Shown piece after piece: positions 25,266-33,357 of a stretch of 64,000 nucleotides of DNA (the stretch's first letter is position 1; each line of letters opens with the position of its first letter). The stretch is taken from positions 323,384 to 387,383 of the forward strand of contig NZ_KQ033871.1 of NCBI RefSeq assembly GCF_000967195.1, in the 5' to 3' direction. The notes under the pieces were generated by a model. That model had not been told where the DNA came from. It made no database searches and saw only the letters and a list, made by a program, of their open reading frames with translations. The position numbers and the translations under genes were made by a program. This stretch comes from Lactobacillus kullabergensis. GTDB lineage: Bacteria; Bacillota; Bacilli; Lactobacillales; Lactobacillaceae.

Positions 25266-27284
25266 CTAAAACAGTATTTGGATTGTCTCTAATGGTGCTA
25301 GAGCTTCATCAATAAAAGCAATGTCATTTTCAACACGAATCTGAACTTGAGTTTTCCTGACAGTATTATTGACCTTTCTAATAATTGTAGCTTCATTACT
25401 CTTTAATGGTTCTCCTAAGTGCCATTTTAGTTGTTGATAGTCGTCTAGAGTAAAGTTGGCTAGCCAAACTTTTTGACCATTGTTTTCAACTAACAGTTTA
25501 ACATTAGGCATATCTACTAAATAGTCTACTGGTTTGATACTATCAAGCATTTGCTGCAACAAGCCTTGTTTATAGGTAGTAAATTGCGATTCCCAACCAT
25601 AGCGCAAGTCTTGATCCATCGGGAGGACAACAATATGCTGGTCGATAACAGCCATAACGTTACCCAATTTTTCATCAACTGCGTTATAGGCAAATGACCA
25701 CACTTTTACAGAACTTTGCGGTTGATAATCAATTTTCAAATAGTTTCCGGTTTGCTGCAACATAGTAATTCGCGGGCTTTTAACACCATCAACTGTCTGT
25801 CCATCTGCCTGTTCAAAAACCTGATAATTTGAACGAACGGGGTGCCACTCGGCTTTTTCAATATGCAGTAAATTACCTAATTTTCGGTCTAATAAAACTT
25901 GGACACTTTCACCATCAAGCAATACAAAATTGTTTTTAACTAATTCAGTGACTTGTGCATTTGTTAAGTTGCGTAAAAGTTGGCCAGAAATAGCAACTAC
26001 TTCATTTTTCAATGAAGTTTTTTTACTAATAGGCAGAATTGTTGTAGCAAAACCAAAGGCTCCCAAAAGACTGGCCCAATTCTTTTCGTGAGGTAACAGC
26101 TCCTCGACATTCTTACCAGTTTTAGTTTGCAAATAGTAACTAGAGTCTTGATCAACTAAAACTCTAATGCCACGCAGATGGTCTATCGGCAGACGATTTT
26201 CTAATAGTTGGTTAACAAACGGTTTAATTTGAGCGAGCATTTCTGCATAGTGCCAACTATCATTGATACCGTTGCCCATCATGTCAAATAAATTAAGCAG
26301 AATTCCCTGACTTCCGATTAGGGCAGAAGTAATAATTTGAAATGCGGTAAATGAAGTTGATTTAACTAAGGGTGAGTACATATAGCTTTCTAATTCAGGG
26401 TATAGCTCGGCATCTTCTCCTAAAAATGCAGCGGTAATGCGGGTATATTCTTCGAAATACCTGCCATATTGTAATGGAGCAACTTCATTATAAGCAGGTA
26501 AATGAGGCCGAGCCACCTTGGGATGTCCTTTTCCAGCCTGGGCCTTAAATAAATTGTCCCAATCACGACCTTCAAGAGCATGCCAATTAGGATAGGAAGT
26601 CATTTGTGCCAGATCTGTCTCAGGACTAACCTTGTGAACAGCCTGCTCAATTATATGCTCAGTTTCAATCATCTCTTGACGAGCCTGATCAAGGTAAACT
26701 TGTCTTTCTTTAGTAGGTTTCCCCGGTTGCAACATCTTTTTAACAAATTCTGCGCGTGTTTCCTTTTTACCTAATTTCTCATTATAAAGTTGCATGTGAT
26801 ATTCACAAAAACACATTAATTTAAGTGGTGAATGGTTGTAATGACGAAAATCATCTTCCAGCCATAACCTGCGGGGATGGATACTGGCATATTGTGCGTA
26901 TGTATTTGCTAAATATTTGCGCCATGTTGGATCCGCTGGACAAGCCATATCCTTGGCTTTATTACCATCAAGATCAACAAAAGTATTAAAGCCAATTTCA
27001 GGATTAACTTGGTAGCCTCGATCTGAATGCATAATGGTTGTCCAAGGATTTAAACTAGTTGTTACGCCTATCTCAGATAACTTTTTTTGTAACGGCTTAA
27101 TTGCATCTAACCATACTTGAGTCTCAGCTTTAGTTAAGTGGCTATGGTTTAGTTCTTCACCATTTATAAAAAAAGCGACATCATCAATTTTGCCTTTTTT
27201 AACAAATTCAATTAGTTTTTCGTCTTTAGTTGGAGTGTTTGCTCTGGGATCAAGCATGTATCTTAAAGTGTAAATAAAAGTCAT
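25266..27284 (-). CDS. Unrecognised probable glycoside hydrolase (TIM-barrel type)
   Basis: 672 residues without a signal peptide. I do not recognise a characterised family. The N-terminal 350 residues read like a TIM-barrel glycosidase of clan GH-A or GH42-like type: DVAFFINGEE, GVTTSLNPWTTI, a Trp-rich region around residue 145 with RLWLEDDFRHYNH and MCFCEYH. A middle part (about 370-520) resembles a glutamine-amidotransferase-like domain, followed by a beta-sandwich end. The EDDFR glutamate/aspartates are candidate catalytic residues. It is divergent from the GH31 gene, 201 bases apart, so both probably act on the same glycan, intracellularly, since neither has a signal peptide. Confidence 0.5.
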   Translation of the reverse strand: MTFIYTLRYMLDPRANTPTKDEKLIEFVKKGKIDDVAFFINGEELNHSHLTKAETQVWLDAIKPLQKKLSEIGVTTSLNPWTTIMHSDRGYQVNPEIGFNTFVDLDGNKAKDMACPADPTWRKYLANTYAQYASIHPRRLWLEDDFRHYNHSPLKLMCFCEYHMQLYNEKLGKKETRAEFVKKMLQPGKPTKERQVYLDQARQEMIETEHIIEQAVHKVSPETDLAQMTSYPNWHALEGRDWDNLFKAQAGKGHPKVARPHLPAYNEVAPLQYGRYFEEYTRITAAFLGEDAELYPELESYMYSPLVKSTSFTAFQIITSALIGSQGILLNLFDMMGNGINDSWHYAEMLAQIKPFVNQLLENRLPIDHLRGIRVLVDQDSSYYLQTKTGKNVEELLPHEKNWASLLGAFGFATTILPISKKTSLKNEVVAISGQLLRNLTNAQVTELVKNNFVLLDGESVQVLLDRKLGNLLHIEKAEWHPVRSNYQVFEQADGQTVDGVKSPRITMLQQTGNYLKIDYQPQSSVKVWSFAYNAVDEKLGNVMAVIDQHIVVLPMDQDLRYGWESQFTTYKQGLLQQMLDSIKPVDYLVDMPNVKLLVENNGQKVWLANFTLDDYQQLKWHLGEPLKSNEATIIRKVNNTVRKTQVQIRVENDIAFIDEALAPLETIQILF

Positions 27285-27485
27285 ATTGTAGTTGCTCCTG
27301 TGTAAAAATCATTATTCATTTTGTCTTAATTTTAGCATAATATGTTACTGCTTATCCTGAGATTTAGGAAGAAAAGCAAATAAGTGGTTGGACAATAATT
27401 TCGTTATTAGCTATTTATCCTTTCGCAAATTTAGCATATAATCAGCTTTATCAAATATTTTAAGAAAGATTAATGTTCTTCTAAT

Positions 27486-30338
27486 ATGAAGGAGGAGAGA
27501 ACAATTAATAAAGCAACTAACTCAAATCAAAAAACAGAAACTAGTAATTTAGAATTGCAACATATCACTGAAGTAACTAGACAAACTGGTTATTTTGAGA
27601 TTCATTATGCACATGGACTAACTGGCCGTCTCTATATACTAGATTCAAAAACATTCGGGTTATATATTGATCCCAGCCAGAAATTTCAAGAACCAGAACA
27701 ATCTGAAAAAGGATTGCATGCGCAAATTTTCTTGACAGATATATATAGTGCCCAAGGAATGAACGATGCCAGTCTCCATGTAACCAAAAACGGCTGGCAA
27801 ATTGATACGGGTGCAATTGCAATCAATTTAGTTAAAAATGACGCTACAATGAGCGTTACTAAAAACGGTAAGGCGGTATTAAAAGAGGCACGGTCAATTA
27901 AACTGACAAATTCAGCAACTGTTCAAACTTTAGTTGATCATAATTGTAACTACTTTGGTGGAGGTACCCAAAACGGTCGTTTCACCCTGGCAGGAGAAAA
28001 AATCGAAATTGTTAATACTAATAACTGGGTTGATCAAGGTGTAGCTTCACCTAATCCTTTTTACTGGTCAACTGCCGGTTATGGTGTAATTCGCAATACT
28101 TTTAAGCCCGGACATTATGACTTTAATAGCACTTTGAACAACGAGATTACGACAACTCATGAAGAAAATCGTTTTGATGCCGTTTATTTCTTTGCCGACT
28201 CTGCATATAACTTAATTAATGCATATCATAAACTAACTGGTAGGCCCGCTCTAACGCCAGTTTTCGGTTTTTATGAAGCTCATCTAAATGCATATAACCG
28301 TGATTATTGGGTTGAGGTTAAACCTGATGAAAAGGGGGCGATTAAATATCCTGATGGCAAGTATTATCGTGAATATCAGCCCAAAGATTTACCGGCAGAA
28401 TTAAAACCAAAGTCAATCAGGGAAACGCTTAACGGTGAACATGGCGGGGTTTCATATCAGTTTAGTGCCCGTGCCATGCTCGAACAATATCTGCAAAATG
28501 ATATGCCTATAGGCTGGTTCTTGCCTAATGATGGTTATGGAGCTGGATATGGTCAAACTGATTCATTAGCAGGTAACCTCAAGAATTTAGCTGAGTTTGT
28601 TAAATATGCTAATAGTAAAGGTGTGCAAGTAGGACTTTGGACCCAGCAAAATCTTGCCCCAGTAGATCCTGCCAATCCTAAACCCGATGACCGTGATTTT
28701 GAAAAAGAACTGGTTGCCGGTGTCACTGCACTTAAAACTGATGAGGCCTGGGTTGGCCATGGTTATTCGTTCGGCTTAAATGCCACTCAAAGTACTGCCA
28801 AGATGATTGCCAAAATCAAAGGTGACCAACTGCGACCATTTATTATTACTGTTGATGGCTGGGCAGGAACTCAAAATACCAGTACGGTTTGGACTGGAGA
28901 CGAAGTAGGTGGTGAGTGGGAATATATCCGCTTCCAAATACCAACTTATATCGGCGAAGGACTTTCAGGGCAGCCTAACGTTGCGTCAGACATGGACGGC
29001 ATTTTTGGAGGTCAAAAGCCAATTATTAACACTAGAGATTATCAGTGGAAAGCTTTCACCCCAATTCAATTAAATATGGATGGCTGGGGCAAGAATCCTA
29101 AAAACCCATTTGTATTTGGTGGTATTACAAATAAACTTAACCGTGCATACCTCAAACAAAAGTCAATGATGATGCCATATATTTATAGCATCGCAGCGCA
29201 AGCAACCTTTACCAGTAAACCTATGGTGCGTGCAATGTTCTTGGAATATCCTGATGTGCCTCAATTTTATACTAATTTGGTCAGATACCAGTATTTGTGG
29301 GGAGAGAACTTCTTGGTTGCTCCGATTTACCAAGACACTGCCAGTGATGAAGTGGGTAACGATATCAGAAACGAAATATATTTACCAGATAAAAATCAAG
29401 TCTGGATTGATTATTTTACTGGTCAAGAATATCGTGGCGGTCAAGTAATTAATAACTTTGATGCACCATTATGGAAATTGCCTGTATTTGTTAAAGCAGG
29501 AGCAATAGTTCCTGTAGCACCAGCGACGAATACACCTAAGGAATACCTTGATCTGAAAAAACAACGCCAATTTATAGTTTATCCAAGTGGAAACAGTAGC
29601 TTTTCAGTTTATGAAGATGATGGCTTTTCAGCTAAGTACCAGCAGGGTGATTATGCTCAAACCAAAGTAAGCAGTCATTTGTTGGGTTCTGATCTGACTA
29701 TTCAAATTGCTAAAACTAAAGGTACATATACTAGTTTTGATCCGGAAAAAACAACGGAAATTGATATCAGAACCAAAAAAGCACCAAAGGCTGTCAAAAC
29801 TGTGGTTGGCAATCAAGAAATTAGTTTGAATGAAGTAAATAGTATAGCTGAATTTCAAAATCAAGAAAATTGCTATTTCTTTGATCAAAATTACTTGGTT
29901 AACCCATACTTAAAAGAATTTAGCACCAATTTAAAGCAAACATTTTTGAGAATAAAACTAGGTCAGACCAATACTAGCCAAAACGAAATAACTGTTAAAA
30001 TTGCTGGCATCGATACAAGTGCGACACCAGTTAACAGTTTGCCAGCAGAAGATGATTCTTTGACAGCTCCGACTAATTTGGTACAAGATGATGAAAAAAC
30101 TACTGCAGATTCCATCACGGTATCATGGCAACCTGTAGCTGATTGCGATAGTTATCAACTTAAAATTGACAATCTCTTGTATACCAATATTAAAAAGGCA
30201 AGCTTTACCCTCAGCAACCTAAGGTCTGAAACAGCTCATACTTTTAAAGTCAGAGCGATTAAGAACTTAAAGGCATCTTCTTGGGGAGCAAGAATTAGCT
30301 GCCAAACTAAGAAAGCGGACAAAAAAGAGCAAAAATAG
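27486..30338 (+). CDS. Glycoside hydrolase family 31, possibly alpha-N-acetylgalactosaminidase
   Basis: 950 residues with an N-terminal beta-sandwich (about 30-240), a GH31 TIM barrel (about 245-610), further beta domains and a C-terminal fibronectin type III domain (about 865-945). There is no signal peptide. Candidate catalytic residues are Asp419 in LKTDEAW and Asp472 in VWTGDE, 53 residues apart. The DGWAGTQ...WTGDEVGG stretch differs from ordinary alpha-glucosidases and resembles the branch with alpha-N-acetylgalactosaminidase activity. AgaS, the aga PTS and LacD nearby agree with GalNAc. Alpha-galactosidase or alpha-glucosidase remain possible. The only in-frame ATG near the start overlaps the AAGGAGGAG ribosome site, so the real start may differ. 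Confidence 0.75.
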   Translation: MKEERTINKATNSNQKTETSNLELQHITEVTRQTGYFEIHYAHGLTGRLYILDSKTFGLYIDPSQKFQEPEQSEKGLHAQIFLTDIYSAQGMNDASLHVTKNGWQIDTGAIAINLVKNDATMSVTKNGKAVLKEARSIKLTNSATVQTLVDHNCNYFGGGTQNGRFTLAGEKIEIVNTNNWVDQGVASPNPFYWSTAGYGVIRNTFKPGHYDFNSTLNNEITTTHEENRFDAVYFFADSAYNLINAYHKLTGRPALTPVFGFYEAHLNAYNRDYWVEVKPDEKGAIKYPDGKYYREYQPKDLPAELKPKSIRETLNGEHGGVSYQFSARAMLEQYLQNDMPIGWFLPNDGYGAGYGQTDSLAGNLKNLAEFVKYANSKGVQVGLWTQQNLAPVDPANPKPDDRDFEKELVAGVTALKTDEAWVGHGYSFGLNATQSTAKMIAKIKGDQLRPFIITVDGWAGTQNTSTVWTGDEVGGEWEYIRFQIPTYIGEGLSGQPNVASDMDGIFGGQKPIINTRDYQWKAFTPIQLNMDGWGKNPKNPFVFGGITNKLNRAYLKQKSMMMPYIYSIAAQATFTSKPMVRAMFLEYPDVPQFYTNLVRYQYLWGENFLVAPIYQDTASDEVGNDIRNEIYLPDKNQVWIDYFTGQEYRGGQVINNFDAPLWKLPVFVKAGAIVPVAPATNTPKEYLDLKKQRQFIVYPSGNSSFSVYEDDGFSAKYQQGDYAQTKVSSHLLGSDLTIQIAKTKGTYTSFDPEKTTEIDIRTKKAPKAVKTVVGNQEISLNEVNSIAEFQNQENCYFFDQNYLVNPYLKEFSTNLKQTFLRIKLGQTNTSQNEITVKIAGIDTSATPVNSLPAEDDSLTAPTNLVQDDEKTTADSITVSWQPVADCDSYQLKIDNLLYTNIKKASFTLSNLRSETAHTFKVRAIKNLKASSWGARISCQTKKADKKEQK

Positions 30339-30353
30339 CCTTAAATAAGAATG

Positions 30354-30395
30354 GTAAAGTTTTTCCGATGTAATGATAGTTGTGAAAAAGTTTAC
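30354..30395. promoter_or_regulatory. Inverted repeat upstream of lacD
   Basis: GTAAAGTTTTTC (30354-30365) and GAAAAAGTTTAC (30384-30395) are complementary except for one position. It lies after the GH31 stop and before the lacD promoter region (TATAAT-like at about 30436-30441). It could be an operator or a weak hairpin; no T-run follows. Confidence 0.35.
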
Positions 30396-30482
30396 TAAAA
30401 CTCTTGCTTTTCTTTAAAAGGCAACTTTATCAGTATATAATAATAGTTGTGCGATTAAAGAAAATGTTAAAGGAGATATATA

Positions 30483-31478
30483 ATGAAAACAATTTCTGCA
30501 GCAGTTGCCAAACATATGGCAAACTTGTCAACAACTGATGGTATAATCAGTGCTTTGGCAATCGATCAACGTGGCTCTTTGAAAAAGATGTTAGCAGAGG
30601 CTGCTAATAAACCTGCTGATGAAACAACTATTGTTGATTTTAAAAAAGCAGTTTCCAGTGAGTTAACTCCTTACGCTTCATCAATTTTGACTGACCCGGA
30701 ATACGGTTTGCCGGCAACTAAAGTTAGAGACAAAAATTGTGGATTATTACTTTCTTATGAAAAAACCGGCTATGATACCACCAAACCTGGCAGAATGCCT
30801 GACTTAATTGCTAATCAGTCTGGATTAAGGATTAAAAATGAAGGCGGAGATGCCATTAAGTTTTTGGTTTACTATGATCCTGATGAAGGTCAAGAAATTA
30901 ATGATAAAAAACAAGCTTTCGTTGAGAGAGTTGGTGCAGAAGCAAAAGCGAACGAATTACCATTCTTTTTGGAAGTTCTGACTTATGATGCCAATATTGC
31001 TGATGCTAAGAGTGAAGAATTTGCGAAAGTTAAAGCTGATAAGGTCTTGAAGACAATGAAAGAATTTTCAAAGCCTGAATATGATGTAACTGTACTTAAA
31101 GTGGAAATTCCATTTAATATCAAGTTTGTTGAAGGCTTTAATGGGGACAACAACGTTGTTTACACTCAAGAAGAAGCTAAGGATCTGCTTAAAAAGCAGT
31201 CTGATATAACTGATTTGCCTTATATTTTCTTATCTGCTGGTGTAACCAGTGAAGAATTTATTGCTGAAATTAAAATGGCTGAAGAAGCCGGTGCTGACTT
31301 CAACGGCGTTCTTTGCGGCCGTGCTACTTGGAAACCAGCTATCAAGCCATTTGCTGCTGAAAGTGAAACAGCCGGTAGAAAGTGGCTATCAACTCACGGC
31401 AGAGAAAATATTGAAAACTTAAATGAGGCACTTAAAGGTGCCAAGTCTTGGCGTGATAAGTTAGAAGTTGCTGACTAA
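30483..31478 (+). CDS. lacD: Tagatose 1,6-bisphosphate aldolase
   Basis: 331 residues, close to the usual LacD length of about 325-327. The class I aldolase of this family cleaves tagatose-1,6-bisphosphate to dihydroxyacetone phosphate and glyceraldehyde-3-phosphate. Family motifs are ALAIDQRGSLKKML at the N-terminus, VTVLKVEIPFN with the Schiff-base lysine region, and NGVLCGRATWK. AAGGAGA precedes the ATG. It stands alone, downstream of GH31 and ending at a terminator, and completes the tagatose route fed by LacAB and AgaS. Confidence 0.95.
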   Translation: MKTISAAVAKHMANLSTTDGIISALAIDQRGSLKKMLAEAANKPADETTIVDFKKAVSSELTPYASSILTDPEYGLPATKVRDKNCGLLLSYEKTGYDTTKPGRMPDLIANQSGLRIKNEGGDAIKFLVYYDPDEGQEINDKKQAFVERVGAEAKANELPFFLEVLTYDANIADAKSEEFAKVKADKVLKTMKEFSKPEYDVTVLKVEIPFNIKFVEGFNGDNNVVYTQEEAKDLLKKQSDITDLPYIFLSAGVTSEEFIAEIKMAEEAGADFNGVLCGRATWKPAIKPFAAESETAGRKWLSTHGRENIENLNEALKGAKSWRDKLEVAD

Positions 31479-31506
31479 TTTTACCAGCTTTGATAATTGG
31501 AAGTTA

Positions 31507-31546
31507 AAAAAGCTTTCTATACTTTAATTAGTATAGAAGGCTTTTT
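31507..31546. terminator. Bidirectional terminator between lacD and the RpiR gene
   Basis: AAAAAGC and TTCTATAC pair with GTATAGAA and GCTTTTT, with one mismatch, giving a 15-bp stem with T-runs. It overlaps the last two bases of the convergent RpiR gene. Confidence 0.85.
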
Positions 31547-32306
31547 ATTTGCTCTTGTAAAAATCAGTTCTAACTGAATAAGCATCACTAAAAATACGCG
31601 TCATTATTTGTAATGGCAAGCGTGATCTGACCTCGTACTCGGGAAAATAATTAGTTTTAGATTTGTAACCGATAAAGGATAGAGTGGAAAAGGGCAAAAT
31701 ACTACCAGATGAATTAGTAGTGAATGTCAAGATAGGCACTTCGTTTTTATTTAATGCTTTAGCTGCAGTGACCAATTCCTCAGTTTCACCGTTCAAAGTG
31801 ATAAAAATTGCTAATGAATCTTTCTTGATCTTACAGGCAATCGTCTTAATAATATTTGGGTCAGAATGAAATTCACAGTATTTTCCGGTTAATTGTAATT
31901 TAACCATCATTTCGTGAGCAATTGATTCAGATAGTCCGCGAGCAAAGATAAAAATGATTTTAGCTTGTTTAGTGAGCGAAATACTGTCTTCGATTGTGCT
32001 GTAACTTAGGTTATGCAGTGTATTGTTCATTTCAATTTCGTTTTTAGTAATCACGCTTTTAATTTTATCGTCAGCATCATTTAACACACTAAAGGTAGAA
32101 TTTGAATTGCTTTTTAGTTTCAAAGCTTCACGGTAAGAAGTGTAACCACTGTAACCCATTTTTTGCATAGTGCGCACAATTGTCGCAGTCGAGACATTTG
32201 CAAATTGACTTAGTTTTACTATCGACATATTAGCAATCTTTTGGGGATTATTTTCTACGATATTCCAGAGATGTAATTCTGCTGAAGAAAGTTCTTTATT
32301 TGGCAT
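31545..32306 (-). CDS. RpiR/MurR-family transcriptional regulator
   Basis: 253 residues with an RpiR helix-turn-helix (MSIVKLSQFANVSTATIVRTM) and a SIS domain (about 105-245). It is divergent from the kinase and fructose PTS genes and shares a 120-base control region with them, including a strong cre site, so it is the likely regulator of that operon. Fructose operons in this group more often use a DeoR-type FruR; this is a different solution. Confidence 0.85.
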   Translation of the reverse strand: MPNKELSSAELHLWNIVENNPQKIANMSIVKLSQFANVSTATIVRTMQKMGYSGYTSYREALKLKSNSNSTFSVLNDADDKIKSVITKNEIEMNNTLHNLSYSTIEDSISLTKQAKIIFIFARGLSESIAHEMMVKLQLTGKYCEFHSDPNIIKTIACKIKKDSLAIFITLNGETEELVTAAKALNKNEVPILTFTTNSSGSILPFSTLSFIGYKSKTNYFPEYEVRSRLPLQIMTRIFSDAYSVRTDFYKSK

Positions 32307-32343
32307 TTAAGCACTCCTTTTGTAAATATTTTCCTACAAATTA

Positions 32344-32359
32344 TAGTAAACGCTATCAA
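32344..32359. promoter_or_regulatory. cre site between rpiR and the kinase/fructose PTS operon
   Basis: TAGTAAACGCTATCAA matches the cre consensus at 15 of 16 positions. A -10 box TATAAT lies at 32389-32394, 30 bases downstream. Confidence 0.75.
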
Positions 32360-32426
32360 TTTGGAAAAACGTTACACTTTTTAACTTCTATAATAATGCA
32401 AAAGGCAAAAAAAAGGGGAGAAATCT

Positions 32427-33356
32427 GTGATTTATACAATAACGTTGAATCCAGCGATTGATTTGGTAATTGTAACCCAAAAGCTGGAACCAAAGGTAGT
32501 TAATAGAACTGAAAAATTTGAATTGCAACCTAATGGTAAAGGGGTCAATGTTTCGTTCGTTTTAAAGAAATTAGGCATTGATAGTGTAGCTACTGGTATT
32601 GGTGGCGGCTTTACATTAGATTATGTCATTTCAGGTTTAAAGGAAAAGGGGATTCAAACCAATTTCTTGAAGGTAAAAGATCCAACCAGAGTTAATGTTT
32701 TTACGGATGTTTTAGATGAAAAAACAGAGTACAAACAAGTTAACCCGGGTCCAGAAGTCAGCTTGGAAAAACAAAACCAATTTTTGGATTATCTTGAAAG
32801 CACGCTAACTAAGGATGATATGGTAGTTGTTTCCGGAAGTTTTTCTCGGGGAATTAAACCTCACTATTTAGTACAACTGGCTCAATTAGTTCAAAAACAG
32901 GGGGCAAAATTCGTAGTTGACAGTAGTTACCTTGAAGTAATCGATACTTTAAAATATCAACCGTTTTTACTTAAACCCAATGACGCAGAACTGGCAGCTT
33001 TTTTTAATTATGAGGGTGAAATGACAGACGAGAAAACAGTCGCTTTTGCTCAAAAGCTAGTTAAACTGGGTTGCCAAAATGTGTTGGTTTCTTTAGGTGC
33101 TAATGGAGCAGCTTTTATTAATGAACGGCATATCCTGTTTGCCAATGCTCCTAAAATACAAGTGGTTAATTCAGCTTGTGCAGGGGATACAATGCTTGGT
33201 ACCTTCATTGCCTTTTTGGAAAAGAAAAAACCTATTAGTGAGGCTCTCAAAATAGCTGTAGCTGCAGGAAGCGATACGGCTAGTCGCACTGGACTGACAG
33301 ATTTTTCTTTAGATAATTTATTACCACAAATTTCAGTAACAGAAAGGATGAATTAA
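32427..33356 (+). CDS. 1-phosphofructokinase-like PfkB kinase
   Basis: 309 residues of the PfkB/FruK/LacC family: it starts MIYTITLNPAIDLV and has the substrate motif NGKGVNV (residues 36-42). It ends at NSACAGDTMLGTF, where the usual GAGD anion hole reads CAGD and Asp254 is the catalytic base. The gene ends one base before the fructose PTS, so fructose-1-phosphate is the obvious substrate. LacC (tagatose-6-phosphate kinase) belongs to the same family, lacD lies 950 bases upstream, and no other LacC is in the window, so a second role is possible. GGGGAG precedes the GTG/ATG region; start GTG at 32427. Confidence 0.8.
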   Translation: MIYTITLNPAIDLVIVTQKLEPKVVNRTEKFELQPNGKGVNVSFVLKKLGIDSVATGIGGGFTLDYVISGLKEKGIQTNFLKVKDPTRVNVFTDVLDEKTEYKQVNPGPEVSLEKQNQFLDYLESTLTKDDMVVVSGSFSRGIKPHYLVQLAQLVQKQGAKFVVDSSYLEVIDTLKYQPFLLKPNDAELAAFFNYEGEMTDEKTVAFAQKLVKLGCQNVLVSLGANGAAFINERHILFANAPKIQVVNSACAGDTMLGTFIAFLEKKKPISEALKIAVAAGSDTASRTGLTDFSLDNLLPQISVTERMN

Positions 33357-33357
33357 A

